NCBI GenBank assembly: GCA_965267355.1
Contig: OZ253956.1
Location: forward strand, 2,914,001 to 2,978,000
Source: GCA-002793235 sp965267355
Lineage (GTDB): Bacteria; Bacteroidota; Bacteroidia; Flavobacteriales_E; Vicingaceae
Length of the DNA: 64,000 bases
Reading direction: 5' to 3'
Part shown: positions 63,701 through 64,000 of the stretch, in pieces
Position numbering within the stretch: the first letter of the stretch is position 1
Layout of the letters: each line of letters begins with the position of its first letter
Notes under the pieces: model-generated
Databases searched by the model: none
Seen by the model: the letters and a program-made list of their open reading frames with translations, nothing else
What the model was told of the DNA's origin: nothing
Made by a program: the position numbers and the translations under genes

Positions 63701-64000
63701 TGGAACTTTGGAAATGGAGATACCACTTCTCAAGTTTTTAACCCTTCTGTAACTTACACTTCCCCTGGTGTTTATAATGTTAGTTTATTGATTACAGATT
63801 CTCTTTGCGATAGAACAGATACTGCTTTTTATACTATAACAGTTGAACAACAACCAACCCTATCAGGAGGCACTACCATTGCTACTTGTGATACAACTAC
63901 TTTATCTATTAACTCCACTGGCAATCCTAATTATTTTATCTGGTCGAGTAATAATATGTTTACTGATACATTAAACAATAATTTAAGTGATTCCAGTTTG
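60782..64000 (+). CDS. Giant SBBP/PKD-repeat secreted surface protein (N-terminal part, truncated)
   Basis: 1073 residues within the window, no stop, continues past 64000. Signal peptide (MKFCTLLLLISFTLTSLSLF), an N-terminal DUF7948-like domain (FIQNKGQWPQQVNFRADL, about 25-235), a large SBBP-repeat beta-propeller-like region (for example LDNLIWSSYLGGTEKDAG, to about residue 770), then PKD domains from about 63118 and 63604 separated by Ig-like segments, which share repeated DNA. Such proteins in Bacteroidota usually end with a gliding-motility-associated or T9SS sorting domain, expected off the edge. Likely a secreted or surface-attached adhesin-type protein. Confidence 0.9.
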   Translation, partial: MKFCTLLLLISFTLTSLSLFGHENDLHFIQNKGQWPQQVNFRADLSGGKMWLENNKISYQFIKYPNLHANFQSTEEPIVQQHVVWAEFIGSNTNFNVEQNSPTHHYYNYLLGNDPSKWATNVYGYEEVKYLDLYQDIDFRIYTSDGNTKYDFVVKPGGKNTIKIHYQGQDKIEINKNGELVVYTTLGQIIEEAPFAYQIIDGIKQKIDCKYVLKGDQLTFKIGDYDKNIDLIIDPVLIFASYNGSPSDNFGMTATYDNDGNLYTGGIVYGANYPTTPGVYDPVGSFPGTVASSGLAPVYGITDVYVTKFAPNGSSLVYSTYIGGGDQNGGTEAVHSLICDSLGNLHMYGTTSSSDFPTSATAYQDTLAGGNRQLFQFNGIDYIATGGITNGGGTDIFVTKLNATGSAILGSTFIGGTGNDGLNYHLSGGSYNSVAAYDSLTKNYGDQFRGEIMLDDSGYVYIASSTHSTDFPLVGGVQGVSGGYQDAIVCKFSPNLDNLIWSSYLGGTEKDAGYSVKVNHNGEVIVAGGTCSNTFPTTPASINPAYMGGMTDGFITKLTSNGSSIISSTFMGTNSYDQCYFVEVDRFGTLYTVGQTNGNFPVFNAPYFNPNSGTFIVKMDSNISNVEYSTIFGNGNVNSEFSPSAFLVDRCQNVYVSGWGGNILGSNALHSMPITHNNIQSAAGDNITTTSGDGFNFYLTVFERNMQSQLFGIYYGGGTSREHVDGGTSRFDKNGIIYQSVCAGCGNNDDFPTTTGAWSNTNESSNCNNGVFKFDFEIIPEAQFSVDQFSGCAPLTVTFNNTSGQSDEYLWDFGGGDTTSQIFNPVKTYSTPGVYNVTLLITDSICNTTDTAFQTITVGDSISLNSPNTFTTCDTGTIYITYTGVPTYFIWSSNNQFTDTLNPNLTDTSLFVSGLGTQTYYIMSSNGPCIKYDSITVTFEPVPQANFLPDTSQGCVPLTVTFNNTSDPSDGYLWNFGNGDTTSQVFNPSVTYTSPGVYNVSLLITDSLCDRTDTAFYTITVEQQPTLSGGTTIATCDTTTLSINSTGNPNYFIWSSNNMFTDTLNNNLSDSSL

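Overview
The window is AT-rich, gene-dense DNA from a member of the Bacteroidota, most likely a marine-type Flavobacteriia (inference). Evidence seen in the sequence: a type IX secretion C-terminal sorting domain, SBBP/PKD-repeat surface protein, imelysin and TonB-receptor iron genes, a fused E1 alpha/beta dehydrogenase, a FeoB-associated small membrane protein, flavobacterial-style promoters (TTG ... TANNTTTG), weak Shine-Dalgarno use, and the complete his operon in the usual Bacteroidota order. No phage, insertion sequence, CRISPR array or rRNA was seen.

Layout. 1-1259: start of uvrA (minus, runs off the left edge), then an ECF sigma factor and a small hypothetical gene. 2.4-8.9 kb: ridA, a Na+/H+ antiporter with a cyclic-nucleotide domain, a pentapeptide-like K+ channel overlapping it tail to tail, two thioredoxin-fold proteins and two tiny conserved genes. 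9-14.4 kb: an AraC regulator, a DUF1579-like secreted protein, and a large subtilisin-like T9SS protease with six 53-residue repeats. 14.5 kb: tRNA-Asp with its terminator. 14.6-27.5 kb: DUF58 protein, PLP enzyme, SSS symporter, a lipoprotein, a secreted protein, a TerB-like/ABCG-type ABC protein, a membrane patatin and fused 2-oxoacid dehydrogenase E1.

27.6-40.6 kb is one long plus-strand run of overlapping or closely spaced genes: FeoB-associated protein, LTA-synthase-like phosphoglycerol transferase, lipid kinase (no ATG/GTG/TTG start, probably ATT), SUI1, a two-component-propeller histidine kinase, LysM/lytic transglycosylase, two SGNH hydrolases, a HAD phosphatase and an MBOAT acyltransferase. 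The last block looks like a cell-envelope O-acetylation module. A decayed copy of the MBOAT C-terminus lies about 0.7 kb downstream.

44-51.2 kb: hisGDCBHAF(IE), preceded by a histidine-rich leader peptide (five His codons) and a textbook attenuator. 51.2-60.7 kb: a DUF6544-like protein, a hemerythrin/RIC-like protein with several operator-like palindromes, and a heme/iron block (TonB receptor, imelysin, heme-binding protein, DUF4856 lipoprotein), a sterol-desaturase-family protein and a LuxR regulator with a degenerate receiver. Three of these promoters share a 19-bp palindrome (ATTTAGA-N5-TCTAAAT) that resembles a metal-responsive operator. 60.8-64 kb: the N-terminal 1073 residues of a giant SBBP/PKD surface protein that runs off the right edge.
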